NCBI RefSeq assembly: GCF_900086655.1
Contig: NZ_LT575476.1
Coordinates: forward strand, 5,061,303-5,125,302
DNA: 64,000 nt
Origin: Paenibacillus tuaregi
GTDB lineage: Bacteria; Bacillota; Bacilli; Paenibacillales; Paenibacillaceae
Direction: 5' to 3'
Numbering within the stretch: the stretch's first letter is position 1; each line of letters begins with the position of its first letter. The translations under genes were made by a program, and so were the position numbers. The notes under the pieces are model-generated. The model was not told where the DNA came from. It saw only the letters and a list, made by a program, of their open reading frames with translations, and ran no database searches. This document shows positions 60,519 through 64,000 of this stretch, one piece after another.

Positions 60519-61400
60519 TCAGCCGATGCCCGGTTCCAGAAGCTCGATGAATACCTCAGCGGCACGGGTCCGGAACTCCGTGTTCTGCATGATCCAGGAG
60601 AACTTGCGGGAGACCGGCGCTCCAGGGATTTGCAGCATGGCCAGCGTACCCAGCGACACCTCCTTGCGAACCGCAGAGGAGGAGAGCAGTGTGATGCCAA
60701 GTCCAGCCTCAACGGACTCCTTGATAATCTGCGTGCTGCCGAACTCCATCGTCTCTTTGGGGGTGAATCCCAGACGGGCGAACAGCTTGTCAGCTGCCGC
60801 GCGTGTACCTGAACCCGGCTCCCGCAAAATCCATATTTCCTTGGCCGCCTCCTCGGCTGGAATTACCCCCTGTCCAGCCCATTTGTGGCTCCCGGACACT
60901 ATGATATACATAGAGTCTTCTGCAAAAGGCTCCACGATCAGCTTCTCATGCTGAAGCTCGCCCTCAACTACCCCAATTTCGAGATGGGAATGAAGCACCG
61001 CAGCGGCAATGTCCCGTGTATTACCGATCGTAATCCGCGGCTTCACCAGCGGGTAAGCGGTGCGCAGCCTGGCAATCACATGCGGCAAAATATATTCGCC
61101 GTACGTATAGCTCGCTCCGATGGTCAGCTCTCCTCCCGCGTTGTGCAGCAGGTCGTCGACCAGGTTGTGCATTTTCAGATATAGCCCTTTCATCTGCACC
61201 GCATGCTCGTATACGATCTGCCCCGCTCTTGTCAGCTTCACATATTTGTTAGTCCGGTCCAGCAGGCGCGCTCCCATCGCCCGTTCGAGTGACTGGATGT
61301 ACTGGCTTACCGCAGGCTGGGTCATATGCAGCTCTTCGGCTGATCTGGTAAAGTTGCCCCGCTCCACTACCGTAATAAATACCAGCAAGGCCTGATCCAT
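60519..61400 (-). CDS. LysR-family regulator divergent from the YeiH-like gene
   Basis: 293 residues. N-terminal winged helix (NFTRSAEELHMTQPAVSQYI) and a substrate-binding-like effector domain (LTIGASYTYGEYILPHVIAR; SVEAGLGITLLSSSAV). It resembles the CysL/YwfK and CbbR-like branch of LysR proteins, which often control sulfur or carbon genes. It is divergent from the transporter gene 164 bases away and probably controls it through the palindrome between them. Confidence 0.85.
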   Translation of the reverse strand: MDQALLVFITVVERGNFTRSAEELHMTQPAVSQYIQSLERAMGARLLDRTNKYVKLTRAGQIVYEHAVQMKGLYLKMHNLVDDLLHNAGGELTIGASYTYGEYILPHVIARLRTAYPLVKPRITIGNTRDIAAAVLHSHLEIGVVEGELQHEKLIVEPFAEDSMYIIVSGSHKWAGQGVIPAEEAAKEIWILREPGSGTRAAADKLFARLGFTPKETMEFGSTQIIKESVEAGLGITLLSSSAVRKEVSLGTLAMLQIPGAPVSRKFSWIMQNTEFRTRAAEVFIELLEPGIG

Positions 61401-61453
61401 TTCTCATCTGCCCCCTATCTCTAGCCGTCATAAGCTATTGCTTATTATCAATA

Positions 61454-61481
61454 TTATAATGATTTATTTTTCTTATTATAA
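61454..61481. promoter_or_regulatory. Inverted repeat between the LysR and YeiH-like genes
   Basis: TTATAAT and ATTATAA are spaced by 14 bases in an AT-rich stretch. LysR proteins bind such T-N11-A dyads. Confidence 0.5.
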
Positions 61482-61564
61482 AACAGGGTATATGCTAAAT
61501 CCATAACACTTGATGAACCAGAACCAGAACATCCTAAGTTCACTCAACAGGAGGTAATACCGTC

Positions 61565-62644
61565 ATGATTCCCTTAACCATGGCCCCTTTATCAAATACA
61601 CAAGCTCAGGAACAGGCCCAATCCATCTCCTCTTCCAAGCTTAAAGCTGCGGCAAAAAGATTGGCTTCCCCCCTCTTCCTGGTTGGAATAGGCTTCACCT
61701 TCCTGCTCGCCCTGCTTGGATATGCGCTCGCTCTGATTCCCGGCGTGCAGCGGATTGGACCCATGGCCTGCGCTATTGTGCTGGCGGTTGCATACCGCCA
61801 GTTCCTCGGATATCCTCAAGCCCTGGCTTCAGGCATTCAGTTCTCATCCAAGTATCTGCTCAGGCTGGCCATTATTTTGTTCGGCCTGAAGCTGAACATC
61901 AGTGTCATTGCCCAGCAGGGCGCAGGCATGCTGCTCCGCGACGCTGGCGTAGTTATCTTCTCCATCTTGGCCACGGTATGGATTGGCCGGAAGCTGAAGG
62001 CTGACGCCCCGCTGACCCTGCTGCTTGGCATCGGCACGGGAGTATGCGGAGCCGCTGCCATTGCGGCCGTGTCCCCGATCCTGAAATCCAAGGAGCAGGA
62101 TACAGCCGCAGGAGCAGGGCTCATTGCTCTTGTCGGCACGATCTTTGCCGTCACCTATACCCTGCTGCTCCCGCTGCTTCCGATGGGCAGCACGCAGTAC
62201 GGGATGTGGGCGGGGCTCAGCCTGCACGAGCTCGCCCATGTGGCGCTTGCCGGGGCACCGGCTGGGCAGGATGCGCTCGCCCAGGCCCTGCTGGCCAAGC
62301 TCGGCCGTGTATTCCTGCTCGTTCCGCTCAGCTTTGTGCTCATGTACTGGATGAAACGCAGCGGCAAAGCCGAACCGGGAACCCGGATTCAGTTCCCCTG
62401 GTTCCTGCTCGGCTTCCTGGGCATGAGCCTGCTTGGAAGCTTCGTGCTGGGCCGCGCAGTCGTGGTTCCTGACTCTGTCATGAATGCCGTCTCGGTAGTC
62501 ACCACGTTCCTGCTTACGGCTGCCATGGTCGGTCTCGGGCTGAATGTGGATCTGGCCCAGCTTCGCACCAAAGCCGTACGCCCACTTCTTGCCATGGTGG
62601 TTACCTCCGTGCTGCTCTCCACGCTTACCTGGCTATCGGTCTGA
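61565..62644 (+). CDS. YeiH-family (UPF0324) putative sulfate exporter
   Basis: 359 residues with about ten membrane spans. The family pattern is visible: RLAIILFGLKLNISVIAQQG, LLLGIGTGVCGAAAIAAVSP, GLSLHELAHVALAG and AMVGLGLNVDLAQLRT. Family members are called putative sulfate exporters on the basis of gene context in taurine and sulfoacetate degradation; transport has not been firmly shown. The first 30 residues are a soluble Gln/Ser-rich lead. The start ATG has AGGAGG upstream. Confidence 0.87.
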   Translation: MIPLTMAPLSNTQAQEQAQSISSSKLKAAAKRLASPLFLVGIGFTFLLALLGYALALIPGVQRIGPMACAIVLAVAYRQFLGYPQALASGIQFSSKYLLRLAIILFGLKLNISVIAQQGAGMLLRDAGVVIFSILATVWIGRKLKADAPLTLLLGIGTGVCGAAAIAAVSPILKSKEQDTAAGAGLIALVGTIFAVTYTLLLPLLPMGSTQYGMWAGLSLHELAHVALAGAPAGQDALAQALLAKLGRVFLLVPLSFVLMYWMKRSGKAEPGTRIQFPWFLLGFLGMSLLGSFVLGRAVVVPDSVMNAVSVVTTFLLTAAMVGLGLNVDLAQLRTKAVRPLLAMVVTSVLLSTLTWLSV

Positions 62645-62664
62645 TTAGACCTTCCAATACACAT

Positions 62665-64000
62665 TTATTCTGAATTCCGGTACTCCCTTGGCGTCATCCC
62701 GGTAACCTTCTTGAACACGCGGCTGAAATACTTCTCATCCTGGAACCCCACCATGGCTGAGATTTGTGACAGCCGCATCCCTGAGCTTCGCAGCAGCTGC
62801 TTCGCCTTGTCAATCCGCAGGTTCGCCAGATAGTCGGACAGATTCTCGTTCGAGACCTGCTTGAACTTGCGGGAGACGTTCTCACGGCTGATAAAGAACC
62901 GGTCAGCAATATGCTGCAGTGTAATTTCCTTGTCATAATTCTCATGAATATACTTCTTGATATCCTCAACAAGCTGATTGTCCTGCTTCTTCGTATTCGA
63001 GAACTCGCTTGAGATTTCCAGCAGCGTATGGGTGATCTGATCCCTCCAGTAGGCCAGAGAAAATTGTCCCTCCTCATCATACGGAAGCTCCATCCGAATC
63101 AGCGGCATAGCTGCAGGCAGTTCACCAAGCAGCTCTCGTCTCCAGCGCAGCAGTCCAGAGGTCAGCTCCCGGTGCCACTGCTCCACCTGCTCCGCCGTAA
63201 TGACCCTTGTCAGGCTGGCCTGCTCATACCAGTCCTCTACAGCGCTGCGGACCCGGGCCGGATTGCCGGATAACACAGAGAACTTGAACTTCTCCACATA
63301 GGCGGCGAACGGGGAACGGACTTCATCATTTCTCCTGCTGCCCGCAAAGGCATGAACCCGCCCATTCCTCTCCAGCACGTTCCGTCTTCTCAATGCCTCG
63401 AGCGCTTCCCCGAAGGATTCCCGGATATCTTGGGGAAAGGAACACGCCCTGCCCCATCCGATATCGAACTCGGCATCATAGATCTGCCGCATCACTTCAT
63501 TAATCCGCCGCAAACATCCTTCCATCCTGTCATCTGGATCACAGAACAGAAGGGCGACATCTGCTCCCGAATTCAAGTAACGGAAGGCATGTCCCCGGCC
63601 GCAACCACCAAGCACCTCATTGCAGATATTGACCGTCACATAGGAAGCCAGCTCCAGATCATCGCGCAGTCTTTCCAGAAAACGACGGTTCAGCGGATGT
63701 AAGGACAGGACGGCAACTCCGGCTTTTTCCGTACCCCGGCTGATTCCGAACTCTTCCTCGATTCTGCTGTGGTCCAGCTTCTGATAAGGAATCTTGCCGG
63801 AGACAAAATCGGACAGCAGCTTATCCCAATATACCGGACGCAGAACGTTCAGCTGGATTTTCTGTTCAAGCAGCCGAAGCCTTTCTTCCTCTTCCTGCTT
63901 CCACTGCTCCAGTGCCCGCTCTGCTGCCGCCATCAGCTGCTTGCTGTTCAAGGGCTTCAGAAGATAGTCGGTCCCGCCATACACAATGGCGGGGTTGACG
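62665..64000 (-). CDS. YesN-like AraC-type response regulator (partial, N-terminus outside the window)
   Basis: 445 codons are visible and the frame runs off the right edge. It begins within the receiver domain (GGTDYLLKPLNSKQLMAAA holds the switch Lys), followed by a middle region of about 290 residues and a C-terminal AraC HTH (HIADRFFISRENVSRKFKQV and MVGFQDEKYFSRVFKKVTGM). The phosphoacceptor Asp lies outside the window. Such regulators usually pair with a YesM-like kinase; that gene would be to the right. Convergent with the YeiH-like gene, 20 bases apart, with no visible terminator. Confidence 0.88.
   Translation of the reverse strand, partial: VNPAIVYGGTDYLLKPLNSKQLMAAAERALEQWKQEEEERLRLLEQKIQLNVLRPVYWDKLLSDFVSGKIPYQKLDHSRIEEEFGISRGTEKAGVAVLSLHPLNRRFLERLRDDLELASYVTVNICNEVLGGCGRGHAFRYLNSGADVALLFCDPDDRMEGCLRRINEVMRQIYDAEFDIGWGRACSFPQDIRESFGEALEALRRRNVLERNGRVHAFAGSRRNDEVRSPFAAYVEKFKFSVLSGNPARVRSAVEDWYEQASLTRVITAEQVEQWHRELTSGLLRWRRELLGELPAAMPLIRMELPYDEEGQFSLAYWRDQITHTLLEISSEFSNTKKQDNQLVEDIKKYIHENYDKEITLQHIADRFFISRENVSRKFKQVSNENLSDYLANLRIDKAKQLLRSSGMRLSQISAMVGFQDEKYFSRVFKKVTGMTPREYRNSE

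Noticed and set aside
60365..60550. 61-codon plus-strand frame before the LysR gene
   Set aside because: No ribosome site, and it runs into the 3' end of the LysR gene in antisense; no likeness to a known protein.
1..64000. CRISPR array, prophage, integrase or transposase
   Set aside because: No regularly spaced short repeats and no transposase, integrase or phage structural motifs were seen among the translated frames.

Overview
The window looks like a chromosomal stretch of a Paenibacillus-type Firmicute. The signs are strong purine-rich ribosome binding sites with many GTG and TTG starts, YesM/YesN-type two-component regulators beside LplABC-like sugar ABC transporters, a GltC-type LysR protein, an mtlA-mtlR-mtlF-mtlD cluster, a cydABCD operon and several ECF sigma/anti-sigma pairs. 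No rRNA, tRNA, CRISPR array, prophage or complete insertion sequence was seen. Gene identities rest on recognition of motifs and family sequence from memory; no database search was run.

Layout. 1-2.8 kb: tail of an unrecognised gene, a secreted cell-wall amidase, and an ECF sigma factor with its membrane anti-sigma factor. 2.8-4.8 kb: a c-di-GMP pair (CBS-GGDEF protein and EAL phosphodiesterase). 4.9-12.5 kb: a run of small minus-strand housekeeping or unknown genes (GNAT enzymes, DUF1877, zinc ribbon, lipoprotein, HD hydrolase, HAD phosphatase, YciI-like, YfiT/DinB). 12.5-19.8 kb: an LplB-LplC-LplA-type oligosaccharide transporter followed by its YesM/YesN sensor pair. 20-24.4 kb: a small protein, a double-GNAT enzyme, NADP glutamate dehydrogenase and a convergent gltC. 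24.7-29.5 kb: a MalT-like LuxR regulator that may be leaderless, a DUF4386 membrane protein and an AT-rich ECF sigma/anti-sigma pair.

29.7-39.6 kb: a disaccharide phosphorolysis operon, read on the minus strand as lacI, GH65 phosphorylase, solute-binding protein, two permeases, a six-hairpin glycosidase and beta-phosphoglucomutase, with three near-perfect LacI-type operators between lacI and the phosphorylase. 39.7-45.8 kb: a decayed GGDEF gene and the mannitol PTS operon. 45.9-52.7 kb: cydABCD with three palindromes of Rex/FNR type upstream, and a YgbA-like nitrosative-stress gene on the other side of these. 53-57 kb: an ABC exporter pair and a membrane glycosyltransferase. 57.3-60.3 kb: a large PKD-type surface protein and a tiny AT-rich bicistron. 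60.5-64 kb: a LysR regulator divergent from a YeiH-type exporter, and the tail of another AraC-type response regulator.

The operons form coherent routes. Imported disaccharide would be split to glucose and beta-glucose-1-phosphate and enter glycolysis through PgmB; mannitol enters as fructose-6-phosphate through MtlD; cytochrome bd serves low-oxygen or NO-stressed respiration. The least explained material is a covarying dispersed hairpin repeat (10.6 and 20.0 kb), a two-hairpin 3' element occurring twice around the ECF pair, several unlisted small genes and the AT-rich bicistron near 60 kb.
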